64,000 nt of DNA from Mycolicibacterium wolinskyi (GCF_002101965.1 NZ_LQQA01000010.1:310001-374000); one strand, 5' to 3'; positions 38,579 through 47,999 are shown, counted from the stretch's first letter. The notes: generated by a model not told the origin, from the sequence alone. Translations and numbers: made by a program.

Positions 38579-40141
38579 CTAGTGCGCGAAATGTCTTGCG
38601 CCGGTGAGGTACAGGGTGATGCCGGCCTTCGCGGCGGCTTCGGTCACCACGTCGTCGCGCATCGAACCGCCGGGATGGACGATGGCCTTGACGCCCGCCT
38701 CGGTGAGGACTTCGAGCCCGTCGGGGAAGGGGAAGAACGCGTCTGAGGCCGCCACGGCGCCCTGCACGCGGTCAGCGGCGCGCTGTACGGCGAGTCGCGC
38801 TGCATCGACGCGGTTCACCTGGCCCATGCCGACTCCCACGGTCGCGCCGTCCTTGGCAACGACGATCGCATTCGATTTTACTGCGCGGCAGGCACGCCAG
38901 GCGAAAGCGAGATCGGACAGCGTCTGCTCGTCGGCGGGCTGCCCCGTCGCCAGCGTCCAGTTGTTCGGATCGTCGCCGTCGGCGTCGAGCGCGTCCCGCT
39001 GCTGCAGCAGCACACCACCGCTGATCTGGCGCAGTTCGATGCCGCCAACAAGCGGTTCGGACGCGACGAGGATGCGGATGTTCTTCTTGCGGGACAGCAC
39101 TTCGACCGCACCGGGTTCGTAAGCGGGCGCGATGATCACCTCGGTGAAGATGTCGGCGATGGTCTCGGCCATCTCCACACTGACTTGGGTGTTCGAGGCG
39201 ATGACGCCGCCGAACGCACTGAGCGGATCGCATTCGTGCGCTTTGCGATGCGCGTCGGCCACCGACTTCGATGAGATCGCGATGCCGCACGGATTGGCGT
39301 GTTTGATGATCGCCACACAGATCTGCTCGTGGTCGAACGCTGCCCGCCACGCCGCGTCGGCATCGGTGTAGTTGTTGTAGGACATCTCTTTTCCGTGCAG
39401 CTGCTCGGCCTGGGCCAGGCCCGGCCAGGCGGAGTCATCGCGATACACGGCCGCCTGCTGATGCGGGTTCTCGCCGTAGCGCAGCACCGCGCTGCGATGC
39501 CAGGTGCCGCCGAACCACTGTGGCAGCTTCTGGGCGTGCTCTTCAGGAGCGAGCGTGGACCCCATCCAGGTCGCAACGGCCACGTCGTACTCCGCGGTGT
39601 GACGGAACGCCAACGAAGCCAGGATCTTTCGCTCCGCGAGGGTGAAGCCGCCGGCACGCACCGCGGCGAGCACACCGTCATAGCCGATCGGGTCGACGAC
39701 CACCGCCACGCTGGGGTGGTTCTTGGCCGCGGCACGGACCATCGACGGGCCGCCGATGTCGATCTGCTCGACGCATTCGTCGACCGATGCTCCCGATTCC
39801 ACGGTCTCGCTGAACGGGTAGAGGTTCACCACAACGAGTTCGAACGCCTCGACGTCGAGTTCCTTGAGCGCGGCGAGGTGTTCGGGCTTGCGGGTGTCGG
39901 CGAGCAGCCCGGCGTGTACGCGCGGGTGCAAGGTCTTCACCCGCCCGTCGAGCACCTCAGGGAAGCCCGTCACGTCCTCGACCGGGGTGACCGGAACACC
40001 GGTGCCGGCAATCGTTTTCGCGGTCGACCCGGTGGAGACGATCGTGACGCCCGCCTCGTGCAGGCCGCGTGCCAGATCGGCAAGGCCGGTCTTGTCGTAC
40101 ACGCTGATCAGCGCCCGCCGGATCGGTTTCTTGTCGCTCAT
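38579..40141 (-). CDS. purH: Bifunctional AICAR transformylase / IMP cyclohydrolase
   Basis: A 520-residue PurH. The N-terminal IMP cyclohydrolase domain shows [45 protein letters not shown] and NLYPF; the AICAR formyltransferase part has [42 protein letters not shown] and ends [13 protein letters not shown]. It catalyses the last two steps of IMP synthesis. ATG at 40141. It lies 10 bases after purN, the usual purN-purH pair. Confidence 0.96.
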   Translation of the reverse strand: MSDKKPIRRALISVYDKTGLADLARGLHEAGVTIVSTGSTAKTIAGTGVPVTPVEDVTGFPEVLDGRVKTLHPRVHAGLLADTRKPEHLAALKELDVEAFELVVVNLYPFSETVESGASVDECVEQIDIGGPSMVRAAAKNHPSVAVVVDPIGYDGVLAAVRAGGFTLAERKILASLAFRHTAEYDVAVATWMGSTLAPEEHAQKLPQWFGGTWHRSAVLRYGENPHQQAAVYRDDSAWPGLAQAEQLHGKEMSYNNYTDADAAWRAAFDHEQICVAIIKHANPCGIAISSKSVADAHRKAHECDPLSAFGGVIASNTQVSVEMAETIADIFTEVIIAPAYEPGAVEVLSRKKNIRILVASEPLVGGIELRQISGGVLLQQRDALDADGDDPNNWTLATGQPADEQTLSDLAFAWRACRAVKSNAIVVAKDGATVGVGMGQVNRVDAARLAVQRAADRVQGAVAASDAFFPFPDGLEVLTEAGVKAIVHPGGSMRDDVVTEAAAKAGITLYLTGARHFAH

Positions 40142-40151
40142 CGCAGTCTCC

Positions 40152-40784
40152 TCAGCATCCGAAGGTCGCCTTTCGTCCAGTCCAGGTCACGCCGCGGGTC
40201 GCCAGCGCGGCCAGCACGTCCACCAGGAGCCGTCGTTCGACGACCTTGATGCGTTCGTGCAAAGTCTCTTCGGTGTCGTCGTCGGCCACCTCGACGACGT
40301 GCTGCGCCAGAATCGGGCCGGTGTCCATCCCGGCGTCGACCAGATGCACGGTGCACCCGGTTACGCGCACGCCGTAGGCCAGCGCCTCCGGCACGGCGTG
40401 CGCCCCGGGGAAGGACGGCAGCAGTGCCGGATGCGTGTTGACCACCCGGCCCGGGAAGGCGCTCAGGAACTGCGGGCCGAGAATTTTCATGAAGCCGGCC
40501 GAGACCACCAGGTCCGGTTGATGTTCGGCCGTTGCGGCGGTGATCGCAGCGTCCCAGGCAGCACGGTCGGGGTGGTCGCCGAGGCGCACGGTGTAGGACG
40601 CCACGCCGGCGTCGGCCGCGATGTCGAGCGCCGCGCACTTACGGTCGGTGCCGACGGCGACGACCCGTGCCGGATAGTCGTCGACGGCCGCGGCCAGTAG
40701 CGACGCGAGCAACGATCCGGTGCCCGAAGCCAGTACTACCAGCCGTGCCGGTGCACTCGGGGGCACACGTAGCGGTTGCTGCAC
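40152..40784 (-). CDS. purN: Phosphoribosylglycinamide formyltransferase
   Basis: A 210-residue PurN. Signatures are [16 protein letters not shown] at the N terminus and [34 protein letters not shown], with catalytic Asn and His, then [16 protein letters not shown] with the catalytic Asp. It formylates GAR in purine synthesis. GTG at 40784 ([15 protein letters not shown]) matches the M. tuberculosis start as remembered; the reading upstream to 40985 is out of the perM coding frame and rejected. Closely linked to perM and purH. Confidence 0.93.
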   Translation of the reverse strand: MQQPLRVPPSAPARLVVLASGTGSLLASLLAAAVDDYPARVVAVGTDRKCAALDIAADAGVASYTVRLGDHPDRAAWDAAITAATAEHQPDLVVSAGFMKILGPQFLSAFPGRVVNTHPALLPSFPGAHAVPEALAYGVRVTGCTVHLVDAGMDTGPILAQHVVEVADDDTEETLHERIKVVERRLLVDVLAALATRGVTWTGRKATFGC

Positions 40785-40794
40785 GCGCAGCAGC

Positions 40795-42246
40795 CTAGTC
40801 GGCCTTGTCGCGCGGCTTATCGCCGGACACGTCCTCGTCGGCGATCTCGTCCACGATGAAGTGATCTTCGGGGTCGTCATGCAGATCGACGACGGGTTCG
40901 ACGGGGTGCGCACCGGTGTCCTCGGAGTGCCACGACACGATCGGTCGGTCGGGCTCATCGGCGTCGAGGGGAACCTCCTCGACATCGACGAAGGCGGCCT
41001 CGTCCTCGGGCTCGGGCTCGCGCTCGACTTCAGGCTCCGGTTCGGGCTCGGGCTCGGGCTCGGGAGCCGGAGCAGCGGGAGCCACCACCGGGCGGCGGCG
41101 TCGCGCGAATCCGCCGGCCATCGACACCGTCAGCCCGCCGATCCCGACGAACCACAGGAACACCGCGGGCGCGAACGTCGCCTGGTCCACCCCGACGTCA
41201 CCGAAATTGCCGAGGCGTCCGCCGCCGGCATAGCCGAGCAGCGCCATCGTCGCGGCCGCAACCGCAGCGGCGACGACCAGCTTGGCCAGCGCGGGCAGCA
41301 CTGGGAGCGGCCGCCGGGCGCATTGCTGACCGACCGCGACGGCCGATGCCGCGCCGACGATCAGCAGCGCCACCCAGACCGGGCCGAGCGGCGGCGCAGG
41401 CACCGCGGCCAGCACGGGCACTGCCGGGATGTCGCCGCCGAACACCGTGAACGAGCTGAACGTGGCCAACCCCACGTGTGCACTGGACCCGACCGCGATG
41501 GCCGAGGTTCCCACGATCACGTTCGGTATGTAGAGCATCGACAGCACGGTCAGGCTGAACTGCCCGAACACCGTGTCGGTGATGGCATAGAGGTCGTGCA
41601 TGGTGCCCCAATGCACGACCAACGACGCAGCCGTCACCACACCGGACAGCCCGAACAGCGCCAGCACGCCGGCAGCGGCAGCGCGAAATGCGTCGGGCAG
41701 CCAATTGGGCAGCGGCGACGCGGCCAGGGTGCGACGCCCGATCTTCGACGCCACCCCGATCACCGCGCCGATGGCGTGCACAGCCAATACGCCGCAGAAC
41801 GCACGCAGTGCGTTCGGGGTTTGCAGTTCGGTGATCACCGACGCCGCGTCGTGGATCACCGCCAGCAGGATGGCCGCGATCAACAACGGCCCGCCGAGAG
41901 CGGAGGCCACGACCCAGCGGGTGACGAACCACGAAGAGTTGGGTGCGGTGGCCGCCGCGGTGGTGCGGGCGGTTCCCCACACCATCGCGAGCACGGGCAG
42001 CAACGGCATGACGCCGAGTTCGCGCCCGCCAATCGACACCGGCACCTGGTGCACGCCCAACCACATGCTCGCGATCGCGCCGAACGCGCCCGTCATGTCG
42101 CTGTTGGCAATGAGCAACTGCAACAACACGACAGCGGCGATGATCACCAACGCCACGACGGACGGCCCGAACGCGACCCGAAGCAGCTCACGCGCCTGGC
42201 GTGCGCCGACTGGCCGGGATTCCACTAGCTGGGCCGCTCCTCGCAT
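40795..42246 (-). CDS. perM: Cell-division-associated membrane protein PerM
   Basis: A 483-residue polytopic membrane protein with about eight hydrophobic segments (for example [72 protein letters not shown]), and an acidic C-terminal tail with an alternating Pro-Glu run followed by an Asp/Glu-rich 80-residue segment. Position next to purN and the 34 kDa antigen homologue identifies it as the Rv0955 (PerM) counterpart, reported to affect FtsB stability and persistence. ATG at 42246 ([11 protein letters not shown]) is chosen; GTG at 42273 lies in the upstream hairpin. Confidence 0.85.
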   Translation of the reverse strand: MRGAAQLVESRPVGARQARELLRVAFGPSVVALVIIAAVVLLQLLIANSDMTGAFGAIASMWLGVHQVPVSIGGRELGVMPLLPVLAMVWGTARTTAAATAPNSSWFVTRWVVASALGGPLLIAAILLAVIHDAASVITELQTPNALRAFCGVLAVHAIGAVIGVASKIGRRTLAASPLPNWLPDAFRAAAAGVLALFGLSGVVTAASLVVHWGTMHDLYAITDTVFGQFSLTVLSMLYIPNVIVGTSAIAVGSSAHVGLATFSSFTVFGGDIPAVPVLAAVPAPPLGPVWVALLIVGAASAVAVGQQCARRPLPVLPALAKLVVAAAVAAATMALLGYAGGGRLGNFGDVGVDQATFAPAVFLWFVGIGGLTVSMAGGFARRRRPVVAPAAPAPEPEPEPEPEPEVEREPEPEDEAAFVDVEEVPLDADEPDRPIVSWHSEDTGAHPVEPVVDLHDDPEDHFIVDEIADEDVSGDKPRDKAD

Positions 42247-42252
42247 GTGATC

Positions 42253-42277
42253 GCGCGTGCGCGGGTCACGCACGCGC
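42253..42277. terminator. GC hairpin between the 34 kDa antigen gene and perM
   Basis: GCGCGTGCG (42253-42261) and CGCACGCGC (42269-42277) pair perfectly, with flanking GATC on both sides, nine bases after the stop of the upstream minus-strand gene. No T run follows, so it may attenuate rather than terminate. Confidence 0.6.
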
Positions 42278-42285
42278 GGATCAGC

Positions 42286-43098
42286 TTACGACGACGACTG
42301 GCCAGATTGCTGTGAAGACGGCTGCTGTGCCTGCGGCTGCGCCGGAACCTGAGTGGTGGGCGCCGACGAGCCGGACTGCTGCTGCGGCTGGCCGTAGGTC
42401 GGAAAGCCGGTGGGCGGGGTCGGCGGGCCGCTCTGCTGACCGCCCTGCGGGGCACCCTGGGGGCTCTGCGACGGGAAACCGCTGCTGCCGGGGTAGCTGC
42501 CGTACTGCGACGGGTAGCCGGGGCGCTGCGGAGCGGACTGCCCGTAAGGCTGGCCGCCGACCTGCGGCTGGCTCTGCTGACCGTAGTACTGCGAAGGTCC
42601 GCCGTACTGGCCGTACTGCGGCTGCTGCTCGTATGCGGGCTTGGGCGCCGGCGGCGTGAGCACGCCCGAGTCGAACAGGAGCGCCGCGATTGCCGAGCCG
42701 GCCTGGATCAGCGTGAGTACCAGGATCGTGTAGAGGGCCCAGCCCGCTTCTCCCCCGGTCGCGACCAGATCGGAGATCGCGAGCAGCAGGGCAAAGGTGG
42801 CGATCACACTGACGACGGCCACGTAGTTCTTCTGCTTGGGCAGCAGGCTGACGCCGGCCAACAGACCGGCCAGCAACGACAGCAGGACCGGCAGGGCACC
42901 GAGCCCGGCCGCGGCTTCCAGCGCGAAGCTGACCAGGTAGGTGATCAGGCCCGCGGCGGCGACGACCGCCAGCAGGATTTCCGGCAGCTTGCTTTCACCG
43001 GGCGCTACGTCCGTCTTCGCGAACTGCTGTGTTGCGCCGTATTGAGAACCCGACTGCGGTGCGGGTGGGTATCCGGGGCTACTAGGCGGGTAGGCCAT
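42286..43098 (-). CDS. 34 kDa antigenic protein homologue (Rv0954-like, DUF5336)
   Basis: A 270-residue membrane protein. A Pro/Gly/Ser/Tyr-rich N terminus (MAYPPSSPGYPPAPQ) is followed by four hydrophobic segments between about residues 40 and 145 (ILLAVVAAAGLITYLVSFAL, LPVLLSLLAGLLAGVSLL, VAVVSVIATFALLLAISDL, LYTILVLTLIQAGSAIAALL), then a 115-residue Gln/Tyr/Gly/Pro/Ser-rich disordered tail with repeated YGQ/QYG words. It matches the Rv0954 34 kDa antigen family, reported as divisome-associated. ATG at 43098. It precedes perM with only a hairpin between, suggesting linked roles in division. Confidence 0.87.
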   Translation of the reverse strand: MAYPPSSPGYPPAPQSGSQYGATQQFAKTDVAPGESKLPEILLAVVAAAGLITYLVSFALEAAAGLGALPVLLSLLAGLLAGVSLLPKQKNYVAVVSVIATFALLLAISDLVATGGEAGWALYTILVLTLIQAGSAIAALLFDSGVLTPPAPKPAYEQQPQYGQYGGPSQYYGQQSQPQVGGQPYGQSAPQRPGYPSQYGSYPGSSGFPSQSPQGAPQGGQQSGPPTPPTGFPTYGQPQQQSGSSAPTTQVPAQPQAQQPSSQQSGQSSS

Positions 43099-43199
43099 GA
43101 CCTCTCCTGTGCTGATCGAGCGTCGCGTCGTGCATTCCACGCAGGCATGGATGCGGACCTGGTACGGACCACGTGAGCGATTCGAGCTTCCACGCTAGC

Positions 43200-43215
43200 G
43201 CACCCGCATGGGTGC
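43200..43215. terminator. Small hairpin downstream of sfnG
   Basis: GCACCC (43200-43205) / GGGTGC (43210-43215) with loop GCAT, 30 bases after the sfnG stop on the minus strand. Short and without a T run; a weak terminator candidate. Confidence 0.35.
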
Positions 43216-43245
43216 AGGGCACACGCTCTGTATGTCAGACAGGTC

Positions 43246-44376
43246 TCAAGCAGATACCAGTACGGGCGCGTCGATCGAATCCTGTTCGGCCGCCTCGATT
43301 TCGCGGACGAGCGGCAGCACCTTGGCGCCGAAGTACTCTATTTCCTCTTGGAAATGCAGGAAGCCGCCGAGGATCAGGTCGACACCGCGTTTGCGGTACG
43401 CCGCAATGCGTTCCGCGATCTGTTCGGGGGTGCCGATCAGCTGTGTGCGGAACCCGTCGTTGTACTGCACCAGATCCTCGAAACTCGAATCAGCCCACAT
43501 ACCCTTCTTGTCCGCGGTGGAGTTGCCGGCCTGCTGCACCGCCGATCGGAAGCCCTCGACGGCAGGTTTGTTGGCCTTCGCGACGATTTCCCTCAAGGTC
43601 TCCTTCGCCTCGGCCTCGGAGTCACGCGCGATGATGAACCCGTTGAGCCCGAACTTCACTTCACGATTTGCGTCGCGGGCATGTTCGCGAACGTCGACCA
43701 CCTGTTCGGTGAGACCGTCGAAATCCTTGCCGTTGGAGAAGTACCAATCCGCGTAATAGCCGCCATTGCGCCGGGCCGCGCTGGAATTGCCGCCCTGGAA
43801 CAGTTCCGGGTTGGGCCGCTCCGGGGTGTTGAGCGGTTTCGGCTTCAACGTGAAGTCGTGAATGCGATAGAAATCACCGCGGAAGTCCACGTCGTCCTCG
43901 GTCCAGATCTTGCGCAGCACCTGGAGGAACTCGGCGCTGCGACGGTACCGCTCGTCGTGTTCCAGCCACGGTTCGCCGAGATGGGTGAACTCGTCCTTGA
44001 ACCAGCCACTGACGACGTTGACCGCGAATCGTCCGCCGGACAGGTGGTCGGCGGTCGCGCCCAACTTGGCCAGGACCGCAGGTTGCCACAGGCCGGGATG
44101 GACGGCCGCGATGACCTTGAGCTTCTCGGTCGCCAGCAGCAACGCCAGGGAAAAGCTCGTGGATTCGTGCTGGTACTCGGCGCCGTAGCTGGCCTCATAG
44201 CGGACCTGGCTCAGCGCGTACTCGAAGCCGTTGTTCTCCGCGGTCTGCGCGAGCTTGGCGTTGTACTCGTAGTTCCAGTCGGTGCGCTGCTCGATGTCGC
44301 TCGTGACCAGGCCGCCGCTGACGTTGGGCACCCAGTAGGCGAACTTGACGTGGTCGGCGATGCGTTCGGTCGTCAT
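43246..44376 (-). CDS. sfnG: FMNH2-dependent dimethylsulfone monooxygenase
   Basis: A 376-residue luciferase-like flavin monooxygenase. The N terminus VKFAYWVPNVSGGLVTSDIEQRTDWN-type motif (about 10-36), NGFEYALSQVRYEASYGAEYQHESTSF, HPGLWQPAVLAKLGATADHLSGGRFAVNVVSGW and EPWLEHDERYRRS match SfnG, which converts dimethylsulfone to methanesulfinate. This would feed sulfur scavenging together with flavin reductases encoded elsewhere. ATG at 44376 is the family start; the longer frame to 44508 covers the divergent promoter. Divergent from an LLM/F420 oxidoreductase. Confidence 0.85.
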   Translation of the reverse strand: MTTERIADHVKFAYWVPNVSGGLVTSDIEQRTDWNYEYNAKLAQTAENNGFEYALSQVRYEASYGAEYQHESTSFSLALLLATEKLKVIAAVHPGLWQPAVLAKLGATADHLSGGRFAVNVVSGWFKDEFTHLGEPWLEHDERYRRSAEFLQVLRKIWTEDDVDFRGDFYRIHDFTLKPKPLNTPERPNPELFQGGNSSAARRNGGYYADWYFSNGKDFDGLTEQVVDVREHARDANREVKFGLNGFIIARDSEAEAKETLREIVAKANKPAVEGFRSAVQQAGNSTADKKGMWADSSFEDLVQYNDGFRTQLIGTPEQIAERIAAYRKRGVDLILGGFLHFQEEIEYFGAKVLPLVREIEAAEQDSIDAPVLVSA

Positions 44377-44483
44377 GGACAGTGATCCCAGCAAACACCG
44401 CACCGGTCGTCGCGGGTATCGCTCGCGCTGAACTTTTCTCCGCACCGCCCACGCAACGAGACGCGGCGTCTTGCTACCCAGAC

Positions 44484-44497
44484 TGAAACACGTTCTA
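44484..44497. promoter_or_regulatory. KstR-like box upstream of the LLM oxidoreductase
   Basis: TGAAACACGTTCTA contains the AAC-N2-GTTCTA core of the mycobacterial KstR operator (TAGAACNNGTTCTA) with two mismatches in the left arm. It lies 10 bases before the ATG at 44507. KstR controls sterol catabolism genes. Confidence 0.5.
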
Positions 44498-44506
44498 ATT
44501 CTGGTC

Positions 44507-45355
44507 ATGGATTACGGGCTCGTTCTATTCACCAGCGACCGCGGCATCACCCCGGCTTCGGCGGCGAAGCTGGCCGACGACCACGGTTTCACCACCTTCT
44601 ACGTGCCCGAACACACCCACATCCCGATCAAACGCGAGGCCGCGCATCCCACCACGGGTGACGAGTCGCTGCCCGATGACCGCTATATGCGCACCCTCGA
44701 TCCGTGGGTGTCGCTGGGCACGGCGTGTGCCGTGACGTCGCGCGTGCGGTTGTCGACGGCCGTCGCGCTGCCCGTCGAACACGATCCGATCACCCTGGCC
44801 AAGTCGATCGCGACGCTGGATCACCTGTCCGGCGGCCGGGTCAGCCTGGGCGTCGGATTCGGTTGGAACACCGATGAACTCGCCGATCACAAGGTTCCGC
44901 CCGGCCGTCGCCGCACGATGCTGCGCGAGTACCTGGAGGCGATGCGGGCGCTGTGGACCGAGGAAGAGGCCTCCTACGACGGCGAATTCGTGAACTTCGG
45001 ACCGTCGTGGGCCTGGCCCAAGCCGGTCCAGTCACATATCCCCGTGTTGGTCGGTGCGGCCGGCACCGAGAAGAACTTCAAGTGGATCTCCCGCTCCGCC
45101 GACGGCTGGATCACCACGCCGCGTGACTTCGACATCGACGAACCGGTGAAGCTGCTGCAGGACACGTGGGCGGCGGCCGGGCGTGACGGCGCCCCGCAGA
45201 TCGTGGCGCTGGACTTCAAGCCCGACGCCGAGAAGCTGGCCCATTGGCGCGAGATCGGCGTCACCGAGGTTCTCTTCGGGCTACCCGACAAGTCGGAATC
45301 CGAGGTCGCCGCCTACGTCGAGCGGTTGGCGGGCAAGCTGGCCGCGCTGGTGTAG
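44507..45355 (+). CDS. LLM-class F420-dependent oxidoreductase (Rv0953c-like)
   Basis: A 282-residue luciferase-like protein: MDYGLVLFTSDRGITPASAAKLADDHGFTTFYVPEH (split across residues 1-36), LVALPVEHDPITLAKSIATLDHLSGGRVSLGVGFGW-type barrel core, and VPVLVGAAGTEKNFKWI. It belongs to the F420-dependent LLM subgroup typical of mycobacteria; the substrate is unknown. ATG at 44507 begins exactly at the family start and is preceded by a KstR-like box, hinting at a role in sterol or lipid catabolism. The conserved M. tuberculosis counterpart lies between Rv0954 and sucD. Confidence 0.83.
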   Translation: MDYGLVLFTSDRGITPASAAKLADDHGFTTFYVPEHTHIPIKREAAHPTTGDESLPDDRYMRTLDPWVSLGTACAVTSRVRLSTAVALPVEHDPITLAKSIATLDHLSGGRVSLGVGFGWNTDELADHKVPPGRRRTMLREYLEAMRALWTEEEASYDGEFVNFGPSWAWPKPVQSHIPVLVGAAGTEKNFKWISRSADGWITTPRDFDIDEPVKLLQDTWAAAGRDGAPQIVALDFKPDAEKLAHWREIGVTEVLFGLPDKSESEVAAYVERLAGKLAALV

Positions 45356-46111
45356 TCAGTCGCCGATGCGATCCAGGATCCCCTGGGCGATCGCGACGAC
45401 AGCGCCGGCCGGCTTGGCGTCTTGAAGCTGCACTTCGACCAAGACGTTTCCGCGCGCTGCCACCGCTCTGTCGAGGTACAGCTGTTCGCCGTCCATCGCG
45501 TTCTGCAGCGTGGTCATGCCGTCGTGGTTCGACTCCGGGGTGCCCAGCGTCCATGACTCGCGCGCGTCCGGCCCGGTGTAGGTGAACTTCTTCTCGGCGC
45601 AGCTTTTCCACAGCTCGATGTAGTCGCCCAACGCCGATTGCGCGGCGTTGGCACTCTCGAAAGTCGCCACCGATTGGTCGACGGCAGGCAAGCCCTTCTT
45701 GTTACTCGGCCCCGTCCTGGTCTGGAAGATCGCCTCGTAGCCGTTTTCGTCGTAGACGACCGACATGCCGCTGTACATCGCGCCCAGGCAATCCAGCGGG
45801 TCGTAGCTGCCGGGATCGTCGGCCGCGTCCGGATTCATCCACGACGCGACCGTCACCATCCCCGGCAACTTCACGATGTCCGAGATCTCGTCAGGACTCA
45901 GCAGGAGGCCTTCGAGATCGGAATCGTCGACAACCGGGCCCCCGGCCTGCACCGCGGCCGCCTGCCCGTCGACCGTCCGCGGCTGCACACCCCAAATGAC
46001 CGATGCCACAACGGCAATCAATGCCACCAGGGCGGCGGCGACGAGGCCGACGGTTCGTCCGGTGCTCGACTTCTTGGGCGGTTTCGGCACCGGGTACCAG
46101 GCCTGGGTCAT
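45356..46111 (-). CDS. Membrane-anchored protein with PknH-ectodomain-like sensor domain
   Basis: A 251-residue protein: a short cytoplasmic start (MTQAWYPVPKPPKKSSTGR), one transmembrane helix (VGLVAAALVALIAVVASVIWGV, about 21-42), then an external domain (LLLSPDEISDIVKLPGMV, DCLGAMYSGMSVVY, LWKSCAEKKFTY, EVQLQDAKPAGAVVAIAQGILDRI) typical of the PknH-C / sensor-domain family, with the pair of cysteines usually disulfide linked. It has no kinase domain. Its stop directly abuts the stop of the LLM gene. ATG at 46111. Ligand and role unknown. Confidence 0.8.
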   Translation of the reverse strand: MTQAWYPVPKPPKKSSTGRTVGLVAAALVALIAVVASVIWGVQPRTVDGQAAAVQAGGPVVDDSDLEGLLLSPDEISDIVKLPGMVTVASWMNPDAADDPGSYDPLDCLGAMYSGMSVVYDENGYEAIFQTRTGPSNKKGLPAVDQSVATFESANAAQSALGDYIELWKSCAEKKFTYTGPDARESWTLGTPESNHDGMTTLQNAMDGEQLYLDRAVAARGNVLVEVQLQDAKPAGAVVAIAQGILDRIGD

Positions 46112-46213
46112 GGGGTCAGCCTACGGACCATCGGGTGCTGTCAGCGGGTCAACACGTGCTTTTGAGAGGTGTCGACGCGCGTACCCGTCCGGGCGGCCCA
46201 CCTCTTCAACCCA

Positions 46214-46283
46214 CTGTGACGAACGTGCAGGCTTTCGTGCCTGCCTGCCGACGACGCCACAAGAGGTTGCACGTTCGTCACAG
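46214..46283. repeat. 16-base perfect inverted repeat, intergenic
   Basis: CTGTGACGAACGTGCA (46214-46229) and TGCACGTTCGTCACAG (46268-46283) are exact inverted repeats separated by 38 bases. CCTCTT at 46201-46206 and AAGAGG at 46261-46266 also pair and interleave with them, allowing a pseudoknot-like fold. Lies between the PknH-like protein gene start and the thiolase-like gene stop, both minus strand. Could be a terminator, an RNA element or a small mobile repeat. Confidence 0.6.
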
Positions 46284-46334
46284 CGCGACCCACCACATAC
46301 CCACCCGCCACTCGGCCGCCGCGCGGGACATCGC

Positions 46335-47861
46335 TCAAGCGAGCGACGCGCGGTTGCCCTTGTCACCGGAGCGCACGACGATCGCCGCACCGAGCGGATC
46401 GCCGTCGGACAACAGGCCCACGAGATCCTCGTCCTTGGTCATTGCGAGGAACCGGCTGCCGTCGGAATCCAAGCGGCCGATGATGATCCCCGTGCGCACC
46501 GGCCAGTCGTAGCGCACGGTGTAGGTCTCGATCGTCGCAGCGCCGTCGGCGTTCTCGGTGATGGATACCGTGGGGAGCGCCGCGACGTGCTGTTGCAGCT
46601 CGGCGCTGTTATCGGGTGCCCAATCAGCGGGTTCGGTCGAATAGATGCCGACCGAGTACTTGCTCGCGATACCGCCGTTGGCGCCCACCAACGCGAACTG
46701 CCCTGGTTTGTCGCGCATTTCGTTGACGGCCTCGGCGATGCCGTGCATCGAGTAGTTGTTGCCCGGACCACCGAAGAACGGCAGCCCGCCGGTGAGCGTC
46801 AGGCCGCGCGGATCGTCCGTGGCCAGACCGGTTCCGTCGCAGATGTTGAACACCGGGAAGGGGAAGCAGCTGTAGAGATCGAAGGCCGCGACGTCGTCGA
46901 GTCCGATGCCGGCAACCCGCAGCGCCTCGTTCACCGCCGTCACCGCGACGGCGCTCGCGCCGATGTCCGCACGCTCCAGCAGCTTCTGTTCTTTCATGTC
47001 GGCGTGCCCGCGCAGGTACACCCACTTCTCCTCGGGCACCCCGAGCCGGCGTGCGTTCCCTACCGACGTCAGCAGCGTGGCAGCGCCCTGGTTGACCTGA
47101 TCGCGGGCCACCATCAGGCGCGGATACGGGTCACAGATCATGCGGTTGCTGTCGGTGACGGTGGCCAACTCCTCGACCGAACGCTCCACCGGTGCCGCCG
47201 AAAACGGATTCTTGGAGGCAACTTTCGAGAACGGAGCGAACAGCTCGGCCATCGCTTGCCGGTAATCGGCGACCGACAAGCCCAAGCGGGCCCGGCGGGC
47301 GTTCTCCAGCAAGCCGTACTGCACGGGTGCGCCGATCAATCCATGCTTGACCGTGTACTCGTCGAAGATGCCGTCGTAGCCGAAGCCGCGGTCTTCCAAT
47401 TGACCGTCGATCGTCTCGCTGAAATCCGGCTTGTCGTCCCTCTTCGCGAAATATCGTTCTGTCGACACCGCGTCGGACCCGAACAACAGCACGACGTCGG
47501 AGTCTCCGGCCGCGATGGCCGCCGCGAACTCGGTGACGAGGTGCTGAGGGCCCTGACCGCCGATCACTTCGAGGATTGCCCTGGCCGGCTCGGCACCGAC
47601 ACGACGCGCCACCGAACGCGGGTAGTTGTTGGAGGCACCGAACGGCGGCGGCGTCGGCCCGGAGATCTCGAACTGACGAACCCCCGCGACGGTGTCGATG
47701 GCCCGTGCGACGGCGTCGATGTCGGCGCCACAGTCATGGAGGGCGGCCTTGGCCGCCTCGGTGGCGAGTTCCACAGACGACATGCCGCGGTACCCCGGAT
47801 CGTCGATGCGTTCGGTGAACTGCCCGACGCCGACGACGACGGGTGTGCGGGGATCGACCAT
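46335..47861 (-). CDS. Thiolase-like protein (TLP/SCP-x type) lacking the usual Cys
   Basis: A 508-residue thiolase-superfamily protein: TPVVVGVGQFTERIDDPGYRG, FAAAIAAGDSDVVLLFGSDAVST, AAFDLYSCFPFPVFNICDG and GGLPFFGGPGNNYSMHGIAEAV, with an extra C-terminal domain (GIIIGRLDSDGSRFLAMTKDEDL). The nucleophile position, normally NCSTG-like, reads VIGGQGPQ, so the first catalytic Cys is absent. Such members are annotated acetyl-CoA acetyltransferase but may have another CoA-ester role. ATG at 47861. Divergent from a TetR gene with two shared palindromes, so probably under its control. Confidence 0.83.
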   Translation of the reverse strand: MVDPRTPVVVGVGQFTERIDDPGYRGMSSVELATEAAKAALHDCGADIDAVARAIDTVAGVRQFEISGPTPPPFGASNNYPRSVARRVGAEPARAILEVIGGQGPQHLVTEFAAAIAAGDSDVVLLFGSDAVSTERYFAKRDDKPDFSETIDGQLEDRGFGYDGIFDEYTVKHGLIGAPVQYGLLENARRARLGLSVADYRQAMAELFAPFSKVASKNPFSAAPVERSVEELATVTDSNRMICDPYPRLMVARDQVNQGAATLLTSVGNARRLGVPEEKWVYLRGHADMKEQKLLERADIGASAVAVTAVNEALRVAGIGLDDVAAFDLYSCFPFPVFNICDGTGLATDDPRGLTLTGGLPFFGGPGNNYSMHGIAEAVNEMRDKPGQFALVGANGGIASKYSVGIYSTEPADWAPDNSAELQQHVAALPTVSITENADGAATIETYTVRYDWPVRTGIIIGRLDSDGSRFLAMTKDEDLVGLLSDGDPLGAAIVVRSGDKGNRASLA

Positions 47862-47951
47862 GACAAACCTCCTGACACGTGTTAATTCGCCAGGCTAACG
47901 GACGGGCCTTTCCCGGGCGAATTCGGTGCACACGGACCCGCTTGACGAGCC

Positions 47952-47966
47952 TGTCACTTAGTGACA
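47952..47966. promoter_or_regulatory. TetR operator copy 1
   Basis: TGTCACT-T-AGTGACA, perfect 7-base arms around one base. Same arms as the site at 47977-47991. Lies between the divergent thiolase-like and TetR genes. Confidence 0.8.
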
Positions 47967-47976
47967 CTCTTGGACT

Positions 47977-47991
47977 TGTCACTAAGTGACA
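47977..47991. promoter_or_regulatory. TetR operator copy 2
   Basis: TGTCACT-A-AGTGACA, nine bases before the GTG at 48000. The centre lies 25 bases from that of copy 1. Because the longer TetR reading from 47961 would run through this operator, the start at 48000 is favoured. Confidence 0.8.
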
Positions 47992-47999
47992 GGGCGGAG

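Noticed and set aside
43348..44385. 345-codon plus-strand open frame
   Set aside because: Antisense to sfnG, which has full family signatures.
45876..47885. 669-codon plus-strand open frame
   Set aside because: Fully antisense to the thiolase-like gene and part of the PknH-like gene; Arg/His/Asp-rich without motifs, a typical high-GC shadow frame.
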